From positions 4,526,001 through 4,590,000 of the forward strand of contig JAGTWJ010000017.1 in the NCBI GenBank assembly GCA_020064725.1: a DNA stretch of 64,000 bases, given 5' to 3'. This stretch comes from Drechslerella dactyloides (Eukaryota; Ascomycota; Orbiliomycetes; Orbiliales; Orbiliaceae). This document shows, piece after piece, positions 10,592 through 21,315 of this stretch (position 1 is its first letter; every line of letters begins with the position of its first letter). The translations under genes and the position numbers were made by a program. The notes under the pieces are model-generated. The model was not told the origin of the DNA. It searched no databases and was given only the letters and a program-made list of their open reading frames with translations.

Positions 10592-13500
10592 GGCACATAT
10601 GTATGTAGATGCAGTAGAATCATACCAAACAGAGGCAGAAGATCGAGAACCGAATCGATGGGACCCAAGAAAAGAAATAGAACCGATAAGGAAACAAAAT
10701 GGAGGCCTCCCAGCATATAAAGGGAGTCACTGCTTTGGGACCATCGTGCAGCCAGACCCGCAGGAGGCGCTGGACGCCCGAGAACATGGAAGAGCAGACC
10801 ATTCATCCATGCCAGAACGAAAAGAAAATTTGACAGGGAAGAGAGAAGTCAGCATGGTTTCCATGCTGGGTATTTTGGGAATAGTGTGTGGGTTCCGTCT
10901 TGCTACTCTTTTTCCTTTTTCTTTTTCGGTTCCACTGTTCGGAGCAGTGCCAGACCGCTCAGGCGGCGTTGTGAGATTTGTTGAATGGTGCAAGATAATT
11001 TTGGCTTGGCCACGGGTTGAGCTGTATTCCCGCTTCCCCAAACATCCCACCAAGCTCCATGCAGTTTGGCGGGCACCAGGGATGCAGGCAGGGTAGCGAT
11101 TGGGTACCAAACTATCGGGTTCTCGTTCGCTGGTTCCTCTGCCTCGGATCCTCTCAACCGAGAAAGTGTGCTCCTGGTTCCTTTATTCTGGAGCTTTCAT
11201 GCACACCCTCTTTCTCGTCTTCGTCTTTGGTACTGCGTGTGACCAAGGACCCTGGACAGATTGGAGGTGAGGTTAAAAGGTGCAGATAGAATTCACGTTT
11301 GGATCTGCGTAGTTCATCTTTGGGGATGCCATCGCGGGGATTGCCGTCGATATTAGTTGGCTCTAGCCTCCCGAGGCTGAGCGAATTATTTGGGCATTTG
11401 GCGAGCATTTGTACCTCTCCTATCGCATGATGCTTGCATTGGTTTCGAGACTACTTGTATTATCACTTTTGAGCATTGTATCAAGTACAGATACAAAGGT
11501 TTTTGTGGACGCCGTTTTTGTCGCCGCCAAGCGAGTTCGCGCATGGATATACGTACACAGCACTCGGGCTTTTCGCAATATTGTTCCGACTAGTCGTCCT
11601 GAACAAGGCAGGATAAGGGATCGATCCTCTCGACATGCCCGTGACGTTGGATCTTCATGAGCGTCCCCGCGAGAGGTTAGTTGGCGATCGAAACTCGGTC
11701 AGTTGCACAAGATTGCCAGGCGAAAGACAGCTCGCCTTTCAGGCCCAGAATCCTTGGTCGCCCACCAAACATGTTTTCTGTCTTCTGTTGAGCCAGACGG
11801 GCGGGTCAAGGGGTCCCGCTCTAAAGCAAGGGTCCGAAGCACCCAGGCGGCGAACTTTGCATCTGTCTGGTTAGCAGTGGGTCGGGGAACTGCATCCGGT
11901 CCTTTTCAGGTTAGAGAGCAGACGCCTGAGTGGGACTTGGCGAGGTTCCCCTGAGCCGCGCTGTTTGACTCGGCCAACATGAACAGGCAGCAGAAACTCG
12001 CCAGCTCCTCGAAATATACTGGAAACGGACAGGCTAATTTCAAAGATTCTCAGAGAGGGCGTGACAAAAATGTGATAGTCAGCCCCGTGCATCGCATAAT
12101 GTTATGGGCATGGTGTGATTTTTTCCCACCGAGAGAGCACCTGGATGCAACAGCTTTTTAGAATATTCCAACCTATCAGAGGGAACGTACCCTCGGTTTT
12201 TGTGTGAACGAGCCCCCCATACCCAAGTTGTCCATGACAGTCCAATCTGAAGCCAGGCTGTATTGACTGTAACAGTGCCAGCGGCGCGTGGCGAAACCTG
12301 GCCAGTCAGATACTTCACGCAGCCGATGAGCACGTACGCAACATGAACGCCCTTGTCGTCGCGCCGGTCGATAGGCTGGTTAGTTCTGCACCAGCCATGC
12401 CGACTCGGCACCACGATAAGTGAACCTGTTTTTGACTGCGCCGTCGGAATCCAAGCCGGCCGGCGGCGGCCCCAGGTCTCTCGCCCATCGGTTAAGGCAG
12501 CACGGGATTCGACAGATTCTTTTCCTCGCAGAGACAATGGAGATCTAAGACACCAACTGAATTGCCGCTGATTCTGAGTGGATTTGTTGGTGACGTCCCT
12601 CCTGGTTTATTTGAACAGAAGTTTCTCTCGTATTCCACTCAAGACAGCTTCTAGCTCTCCGAGGATAGTTTCCGGGTAGTGTCCGTAGGGCATTCGCGGG
12701 CCCGGCGAGCGAACCCGGGCGAATCCGCCTTCTCTGTGCTTGATCTGCCTGTCGTCGGCGGCAATGGCCAGGAGCGATGCGAGGGTCGACCGGGTCGACT
12801 GTGGATGGCGATGTGGATATTGACGAGGAGCGCAAATTGCCAGCGATGGCATCAACGTGGCAGCTGTCGTTGCGGCCCCACGCAGCTGGGCTGCCTGCGG
12901 TTACCTAGCCAGCAATTTCGCCTGCTCTGCTGCCAAATTTAGCTGCTGGAATTTGGTCTCCATCTTCTCGTCATTTCAGCACAATCAACCGGAAACAGCT
13001 CGTACTCCTGGTATCACCACCTGTATTGAGCACCCCACTGCCAGTCATTGCTGCATGAACTTTTAAATGATCCCGATATCGATTGTAGATTGCGCTGCTA
13101 TCACATGCCGTGGTCCAAAGCGTGCAGATATTGCTTCTATAGCACCTGTGATCGCAGATGTATTAAGACGTATCCACATTCACACTCAACTCTTCAGCAG
13201 GCTGACAAGCGCGGATGATATGCAAAGTATGCATGATTCTGCCGATGGCAGTCCAGAGCTCCATACCTACCTTGATTGCATCCATCGTTGATCGTATCCT
13301 CTTTCCGTTTTCGGACCCGGCAACATGGACGGCTAAGAGCTCGCTCGCTTGCGATCGAGAGCAGATGCACGCAGATGGAGACGCATTGCAAATGCAGGAG
13401 GCGGATGCCGACGACATCCTTCAACCAAGAGATTGCAGATGCACGATCCATGCAGACTTCAGTTCCATTGTTCCCACTGCTGCATGACGCGGAGGACCCG

Positions 13501-15445
13501 AAACCCATCACCTCGGGGTCTGTGCGCTAGCGGAACGAAGGACCCACTGCACTCTCTTACGAGCGCAGCTCACCAGCTGCTTTTTGGCATGCATCGCGAT
13601 GGACCCAAGCTTTTGGTAGGTGCTCTGAGATTCTGCAGCTCGAAAAGTTTAAAAACTTAGGATTCGCGCATCGCCAGCATCGTGTGCGTCAATGAGACTT
13701 TTGGCGTGGCGGCTGGTTTTGACAAATGTCATCGATGCAACGACGCCTCCGTGACATCAGAAGGCTTCTCACGGAGCGCCTTCTACCAGCCCGAGCCAGC
13801 CGCCACTTCCAACGCCAGGCCATCCGATTGGCCTGAAGAACCAGTAACTGCAATATTTTTGCGAAAGAGGGCACTTGGTGCTGGCTCTGCAGGATGGGTT
13901 TCAGAGAATGCGCTCTTGATACACCGGCCACATGGACCCCAAGTAGGGTTCTCCCAGAAACGATGCCTTCTTGCGAAGTACTACTGCAAGATCCTCAATA
14001 GTATCACATTTATGCCTTATTGTTTAGTCGTGGGAAAACTATTACCATATGATCGGTAGTTGAGCTGCATGTCTAAGAGCACAGATATTGACTTGGTTCA
14101 GCTATGGAGATACACATAATAAATACGCATCACGAGAACCTATATTCACACGGACTGCTGAGATATCAAGATCGATGATGAATGGACTACGTTTACATAT
14201 GTTGACGGTTGCACCGACGACCCGTCTTCACCGTGCCACAAACACACCCGACTGGCCGGCTCACCAGCCATGCAGGCCAACAGTTAGATATTAATCCCGA
14301 AGCCCGCCAATCCTGCGAATCAAGATCCCTATCATGCTCCGGTTTGCATGAAATCTCGTCCCACTCAGACACTGCACGCGTTGCATTGAGCACGGCGAAA
14401 TTACCTTACTGACGTTACCCATGGCAGCAATATATTACGTCGCGGCACATGCGGCTGAGCCACAACTGTCCAGTATACTAGGACTGTGCTGGTGTTTACG
14501 ATAATGTATCTCTCGACTAATAGGACAAGCCGTCGGCTCGGTTGCTCGGTATACCTTGTTTCGTCAAGCAGTCCACACGGAGGATTCCGTAACATCCCTC
14601 GCTTCGGCCCCCACGGAGCATTCGCTACAATCCTTCATGGGGGTATATAGTTAGCTGTTTCTAGCGAGTGCTCAGAGGAGTCATCCGTTTGTGGTGGCGA
14701 TGCGAGGCTTGTGTGTGACTTAGCTACGCTAAGCATGCTGTGTGCCGATTGTGGTTTTCCGAACATGCGAAGATGCAGTCTACGACCGCTGTCACTAGAG
14801 TTTTGTATTCTTCAATGTGCATGGTTGACACTGGTCTCGTAAACCAGACACTCCCTGGCACTGTGTGGGTTTGGTTTGCGAGACCAGTTGACAGTACTAG
14901 TGTGCTGTTCTTCCGTTGGCTTCGTATTGGTTGGATCTGCGAAATTGGTGTGGGGAGGAGTAAGCGCATATCGTTTGACTCAGCTATGCTTATCGATATA
15001 TATCCGTATCATACAAGGAGCAGCCGTGAGGATTATCCCGACAGTTGCAATTTGGATTTACAAGTCAATATCCAAAGTGGATTGCCACCCGTAAAGCAGT
15101 TTGGTCGTAATTCTCCCATCGTAATGGTGAGACGGGCAAAGTCGCCAGGCAGGGGTTCGACTCCTTGCCGTCGCGAGGCTGAAGATCTCAGGCATGCCGT
15201 GCGAATGCGAGAACGAAATATCAGGTTGCAACCCGATTGGGCTATTTCAACGTCTAATTTGCACAATATACAATGATATTGTAAGATAGAATAATCTACT
15301 TTTGCTACATTCTAGATCTGCATCATATACTCATTATACTGAGGTATGGTGGGCGAGTATGTATGTGCCTATTGAATCAATCTCGGCACGTAAATTTATC
15401 TAACATCGCCTCGAGCATACACTAGACACGGCCTAATCCTTTGGA
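10592..15445. other. Gene desert, 4.8 kb
   Basis: Many short frames on both strands, but none has a recognisable domain, codon pattern or splice-consistent extension. Holds the foldback repeat at 14831-14887 and a tRNA B-box-like sequence near 15152-15162. It may be decayed intergenic or former mobile DNA. Confidence 0.45.
14831..14887. repeat. Foldback repeat, TCTCG-YAAACCA arms
   Basis: Left arm CTGGTCTCGTAAACCA (14831-14846) is the reverse complement of TGGTTTGCGAGACCAG (14872-14887) with one mismatch in 16. The arms are separated by 25 bases. Related arms recur at 37.7, 43.5-43.7 and 51.8-51.9 kb. Confidence 0.8.
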
Positions 15446-17565
15446 TCATTGCATGTGCATAGGCACGAAGTCAGATGAAGATCCAGTCACCAAGCTGGGC
15501 TCCGTCCTTTGTTCCGCCTCCAGCTGCTCCCTGAGTTGCTTGATCTGCTGGATGATCGTCGATTCGAACTTGGACGCCCACTCGTCGCCGCCACCCTTGT
15601 TGTTGCGCCGACCAGCGAGGACGAGCAGCGTGCTCACGAACGCTTCCTTCATGTAGGCAAAAGAGAAGTCTACCATGAGGTCCGCCAGCTTCTTCACTAG
15701 TTTGTCTGAAAATTCTATCGGCGTGTCCGAGAGTTTGGCTCTGTTGAGAAAGTTCATTGCCACGTTAGCCGCTGTCCCTCATAGATATATCTTAGGTCAT
15801 TAGTAAAGTAATTTTGGGTAGAGCTGCACTCACCGCCAGTATTCCACGTATCTCACCTGCTCCGCAGGCGCTGGATTATCGAACAAATACTTCCTATCAA
15901 ACCTGCTTGGCCGCTTTATGATGCCCGGGTCCAACCTGTCGAGATGATTTGTAGTCGCGATCACCAAAATTCCGTCGTTATCTTCTAACCCGTCGAGCTC
16001 ATTTAGGAAGAAACTGCGATTGGAATCATTGATTATGCTGTCCAAGTCCTCCCAAATTAAGAGACACGGTGACTGCTGGCGCGCCTTCTGAAAGATGTCT
16101 TTGATGGCAAATTCAGGGGGACCATAGCTGGCGAGCGTCTTGACGTAGAGGCAGGGGACCGGCAGCGGCGGAATATCTTCTGACGGCGTATACAGTGTCT
16201 TCATGATAGCCTTGAGTCTAGTCGCCCGTAAGAACCATAGGAGTTAGTAAAGTGTCTGCCTAGCGTGCCTGGCATACTCGAGGATTCAGGAAGGTCGGCA
16301 TATTATACGCACGTAATAGTTTTCCCGTTTCCTGGCGGGCCATAAAACACGATACCCCGCTTCCACGGCATGCTCATTCCACGATACGTATCTTCGGCAC
16401 CGAAGAACCCAAGCATATCGTCTAAAACGTTCTTCTTGAGCTCCTCCGGCAGGATGATATCCGCCCAATCGGCGTGCATCACCGATGCGTACAGCGCTGC
16501 GTCCAACTGCCAATATCCCCGGTCGAACACCCACATCTGCTGGGTCGGCGTCACTGTCCACGTACCGCACGCGACCGCGAAGTCCTCGACTAGGGCGTCG
16601 CCTTCCGCGTCTCCGTCATGTACAATGTACCCGCGCTTAACGGTTTCGAACCCGGCCTGCCAGCTGCCATAATAGAAATTCCACTTCACACCCTTGTAGG
16701 TGATCGTCCCGCCCTCCCATTGTGGCACCTGAGATAACAGACCAGTTGAGCCTCCATTGCTCGTTCGCTTTGAGGGAGACCAGAAGTAGTACGTCGATAT
16801 ACCGGTGCCGTCAGCGACAGAGGTGAGCATCTGCAACTCAGCGTGGCCACTGAAGCAGAAGGCGAATATGTCGAGACTATTCAGGTCCAAAGGTATCAGA
16901 CGGCCATTTGGATGTGCTTGCCGGATGGCTGCGATCATCTGTATATGGCTATCTGTGTATTTGGAGTCCGCGTGAGCGAAGACAGACGAGATGACAGCAC
17001 CGGCATGTTTGTGGCCTGACGAGGCAGCCGCCCTGGTTTTGTCGTAGGAGTTCTTGGAATACATTCTTTCGACGGACTTGACCTGGGCGGGGTGGTTCGC
17101 TGAGTTCGTTTCGAGTGGCCTTGTGCGAGGGAAGGTTTGGTTAATATTTACGCGTGCGGCGTCAATCTCGAAGGGATTTCGCTTGTTCTGCCAGTTGGCG
17201 TTGATCGCGTTGCGGCCTGTTGCATTTTGCGCGTTGTCCGTCTTGCCCATCAGCGCGGCGAGGTTGGCGGCCAGGCGTTCAGCGCGAACATTGTGAGGGC
17301 CACCGAGGACTTCGATTGTCGTCGCGACAGAAGGCGGCAGATGGAGCTCACCGTCGTGCGAGCGGCGGCGCTCTTCGAAGGCGTCTTCGTGGGCCTTGAG
17401 GATTTCCGAGGCGGTCAGAATGGATCCTGGTGAGACTGCGTCGCTCGATCCCCTGTGCGGCGTGTCACTATTGCCGTTGGTCTTCTCCATATCGATATCG
17501 TACGATCGTGTCGTCTCGCTGGCAGCGACGTTAACGTTTTCGGTGAGCGAGTAGTTTTTGGTCAT
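15446..17565 (-). CDS. BCS1-like AAA ATPase
   Basis: AAA-family ATPase of the fungal BCS1-like clade, 643 residues from exons 17565-16313, 16217-15834 and 15740-15446. The Walker A motif GPPGNGKT lies at about residues 409-416, interrupted just afterwards by intron 1. Walker B is CLLIWEDLDSII, followed by ATTNHLDRLDPGI (sensor 1) and KRPSRFDRKYLF (arginine finger region). The second intron joins EYWR to AKLSDTPIEF, restoring the family's usual YWRxKL. The ~400-residue N-terminal half has a Ser/Asn-rich lead and then a region typical of large fungal paralogues; I do not see the N-terminal transmembrane segment of true mitochondrial Bcs1. So this is probably a divergent paralogue of unknown substrate. 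The frame is open to 17760 with a hydrophobic extension, but I prefer the ATG at 17565. Confidence 0.88.
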
Positions 17566-19172
17566 CTTGGAAAGAGGGGACGGCGCAGCGACAATCTCTA
17601 CGGGCGTCCAACGGCTATTTATCAGAGAAACCGGGACGATAACAGTGCACGACACGAGGCACGCAGCGAGGCACGCAGGGAGGCACGGGTGGAATGCAGT
17701 ATTGGTTAATGCTATGGAGAAAAGTACAAAGCAGGAACTTGTGTACCCCGGATTTTTCAAAGCGCCTCTCGAAAGGAAGTCGCAGGACCGGTAACCACAG
17801 ACGGGGCGAGAGGAGGACCCCCGCTAACTGCTCAATCAAGGCAAGCCATGAGCCGGCCGTTGATCATCGCCGCTGGCAGCTAGGCCAATGGCTTCAGTAC
17901 GGCTGTGCTGCTCCTGGTGCCACGGCCGAAAGGCAGTTGGAAGGCGGGTTGGGGGTGAGGTGCATGTCATGTTTGTGTAAGGCGGGCTCGACTAGCTGGA
18001 TCTGGAAGGAATGACGCAGATGCATGCAGATGCCGGGTGAGGGGCTGCGCGAATAAATCCTCGACGTGCACTCGGAATCACGAGCGCGAGCGAACAACTG
18101 CATTATGCAGTTGGAATCCAATGGTCTGTATCTGACCGTCTCGACGCGCGGCTAGAGGGATTCTGCAGCCACAGTGTCGATATAATGTTGTGATCTATCA
18201 TATTGAGGATGCTTACGTTGCACGGGATCCAGGAGACGCCAAGCCTGAGCCCCGCACCCCGGCCGCCAGTACATGTTCAGAACTTGTTAAGCTAGGTCAG
18301 GTAGATGGAGCCATGGTTACCATCCATCGATCCGCAGACAGGGTGAACTTCTCCCACTTGCTGCTTTCTGGCATCCAGTGCAGTATTCTAAACTACACAT
18401 GTTAGCAAATGGTTATCGTCGGCAAGAGCTCAATTGGCATGAAGCTCAACAAGTTTAGCTGCACGAGGATGCTGCAGAGGATGCATCTCATCACCTTAGT
18501 GCAGGGAATCTGCATTGGCTTACTGTCTCCTCAAGGCGGCGGAGAATGTGCGTGTTACATCGCATTGGGCTGCAACCGGTTGGGCTGTAGGCTAAATCCG
18601 GAGTCGAATTCGTATACGCGTAATGCGAGCTGCAGCTCGTGCTTGGCGAAGGGTCAATGGGAACCCGTCATATGACACGAGTGTTCGAATATGATACCAA
18701 CCCAAATACTTTGGGTTGGTCTTGATGCGGTAAGCGATACTTCCAGCCATGATCAGCTAGCTCCTCAGGCAGTATCATGAGAGTTTCAGATGTCGGACCA
18801 AGAAGGCAAAAGCTACAGGTGTAGGGGCTGTTGCATTTTGTGCGTTGCCCAGACGCGGAGTCCTCGGGGTCCGCTTGACATGGGCATGGTTAATGTTAGC
18901 TCGGCCAAGTGCCTGCGTGCACCACCACCACAACCGCAATTTCATTGAATTCCACCCTGATCCGTATACGCATATAAGTATGAACGTTATCAACAATCTC
19001 ACTTTCGATGAGACATATCCGCCTATAGCGCAGCCACAGACTGAGTACTTATCTAAAAGGCAGCTGGCTGCTGTGACTAGACTCCTAGGGCAGCATCAGT
19101 ATCAAAGCCCCGAAGTCGCGATATATCGATAGCTGCATCGATCTTGCATACGCAAACTCGGCATCAAACACA
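17566..19172. other. Intergenic region between divergent genes
   Basis: Promoter side of both the AAA gene and the alpha/beta hydrolase. No gene supported. Contains a perfect 11-bp inverted repeat at 18696-18720. Confidence 0.45.
18696..18720. promoter_or_regulatory. Perfect palindrome, possible regulator site
   Basis: ACCAACCCAAA, a 3-base spacer TAC, then its exact reverse complement. It sits about 450 bp upstream of the hydrolase start. It could be a dimeric transcription-factor site or a hairpin; function is not shown by the sequence. Confidence 0.4.
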
Positions 19173-20248
19173 ATGTGGCCGTTCATCCGCATATCTCTCG
19201 AGCCACTCTTCACTCTCCTCTCTAGGCGCCCTATACCTTTCTCGATCCGTTGGCGCTACTTCGCCTTCACGCCCGGGTTTCTACTCATCAACTCAATCAA
19301 GTACCTTCCCTGGCTCTTCTCTTCCGCCTATCGCGCATATTATATTCCCTCCGCACACGGCACCCACCAAATTCGCTTCATCGTCTTCGAGCCAACGTAT
19401 TCCGCCGTTTCGCCTTCACGCTCCAAGCCGCGACCATTGCATCTGGTGGTCCATGGCGGTGCTTTCCTGCAAGGGCTTGCCGAGCAAGACGCGTATATCG
19501 CGAACAGAGTCTGTCGTGAGACTGGTGCTGTAACTGTGTCTGTCCAGTACCGTGGTGCGCCACGATTCCCATTCCCCGCTGCGCATGATGATGTCGACGA
19601 CGTCCTCGCGCACCTTCTCTCGCCGGAATGGGTGCAAAGATTCAATATCGACCTGAATAATGTTACCGTCTCTGGTGTTTCCGCCGGCGGCAACCTCGCC
19701 CTCTCAGCTTCGCTTCACCACATTGGAAGAATCGCAGCCGCCGTGGCCCTTTGCACCGTTGTCGAACTACGGAAGGCGCCGTGGGAGAAGCCTATACCGG
19801 CGAATTACCCTAAGAGCGACCCGCTTGCGTTCATGCTGCCTGTGTTTGACACATACGCCGGTCCGGTCCGCCAAAAAAATCTGACAAACGAACGATTGAA
19901 CGTCATTCTTGCGCCAGCAGACAAGTTACCGCGGGACATGTTGTTCCTGGTTCCAACCAAAGATATCCTGCAGCACGAGCAGACGGTATTTGTGCAGAGG
20001 CTGAAGAAAGAGACAGAGGGCAGCGGCCGGCGGGTCGAGGCCGTGTTTTACGAAGACGAGATACACGGCTGGATCGATTGTAGGTTCCAATTACCTGTGT
20101 GACATATACCTGCAGTTTGATATTGACTGGTCTTGTAGTACCCAAGTCGGTGTTGAATGATCCAAATTCTGGAGAAGATGCGCACAGGCGGATGATCGGG
20201 TTTCTGCGGGACTCAAACGAACGCGGAGGCTGGAAGTGGCCGCTATAG
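19173..20248 (+). CDS. Alpha/beta hydrolase (HSL-type esterase/lipase)
   Basis: A 338-residue esterase of the hormone-sensitive-lipase type, from exons 19173-20079 and 20139-20248. The oxyanion-hole motif HGGA lies at residues 94-97 (LVVHGGAFLQG). The nucleophile elbow is GVSAGG with Ser170, and the catalytic His is His298 in DEIHGWID. The acid is probably the Asp in VPTKDILQHEQ. The second exon restores the C-terminal helix, which ends ...GGWKWPL. The first 55 residues are hydrophobic and basic (PLFTLLSRRPIPF, FTPGFLLINSIKYLPWLF) and could anchor the protein to a membrane; there is no cleavable-looking signal peptide. The substrate cannot be told; family members hydrolyse short-chain esters or secondary-metabolite acyl groups. 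An NLR-like gene follows 1.1 kb downstream on the same strand, without evident co-regulation. Confidence 0.88.
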
Positions 20249-21315
20249 ATGTAGTCGGGTAAAGTGGCGGCCGTTCAACTGAAGCTGCAATAGCGGCATT
20301 TCCAGCAATTTATAGAGGGTTGGAAAGGGCTATCTCGAAGAAATCGACGTAGCTTCCAAAGCCGCAGTGGACTTATTCTGCACTGTCAAATCATCGATAC
20401 GCCGAGTGATCCTTTTGACAGCACTCCCGTCGTATCTACCAAAAAAGCTATTGTGTCATCGGAGTTTTGGCGCCGCCAGTTTTCTAGCCCATCTAGTTGA
20501 GGAAGATGGCGCGACCACTTCGACTTCCATAAGACATTCGGTCTCCATAGTATAAGTTGAACTTCCGGAGACTAGGACTTTCTTTGAAGGCGTCTGGCGT
20601 AATTATATGGCTCTCTAACTTGTAACGATATGTATATACCTTGCATCACTCCTCCAGCCCCGCCTATAGACCACTCAGAGATTGTGAAGCTGAACAGATG
20701 TGTTGGTCTTGGATATGCATATATGCATCATGGTGAATCGGCTACGTCAGGCTAACATCGATGCCCAGGAAATCCATATTTTCAGTTTTTCGACCAAGGA
20801 AACTTTGAGAAATGGTGGTCTCGCAAGTTGACTTACCATATCTCTTGTGAAAAGCAGATGGAGCCTAATAGAAGAGCAGAGGAACAAGCATTTGATTGAC
20901 CCACTGCACTGCTCCTTGGCTGTTTGTCCGTTCTAAAAACGGCGTGCATGTGCAGCGAATAACAGCACGACACACTATTGCAGGCACGACCACGACTAGT
21001 TACCATGTTGAGGCGAGATATACTTGGTTCTGAGCGGAAGTAAACCGGCATTTCAGGTACCGGCCCCCCTCGGTTATGTACTTTTCTAGTGACAATTCGC
21101 TCTGCGCACTTCTAATCACGATCGAAGTAGCATTGGGGCGTTCAGCCTTGCAGGATCAGCGTCCTCGAAAACCAAACATCAGGACTGAGGCAAGATATCG
21201 ACTGGCACAGTACACCCAAAAAATAAACTTAACCAGAATTTCTGGCTCACTAGTTACTACAATCTGGTTCAATTGAAACTCGAAGAATCGGGGTACTCAA
21301 GTACTTGAATTCTTG
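20249..21315. other. Intergenic region
   Basis: No gene supported. Should contain the promoter of the NLR-like gene. Confidence 0.4.

Noticed and set aside
15110..15180. tRNA-Asp-like fragment (TAATGGTGAGA ... GGGGTTCGACTCC)
   Set aside because: The B-box-like sequence is good, but the distance from the A-box-like part is about 12 bases too short, the anticodon arm is missing and the acceptor ends do not pair. At most a decayed tRNA-derived fragment.
14740..15276. 178-residue plus-strand frame in the 10.6-15.4 kb desert
   Set aside because: It runs through the foldback repeat and shows no domain or coding-like composition.
17566..17760. Hydrophobic N-terminal extension of the AAA ATPase
   Set aside because: The extension is encoded by a run of GCACGCAG-like repeats and would add a Cys/Pro-rich segment unlike the family; the ATG at 17565 is preferred.
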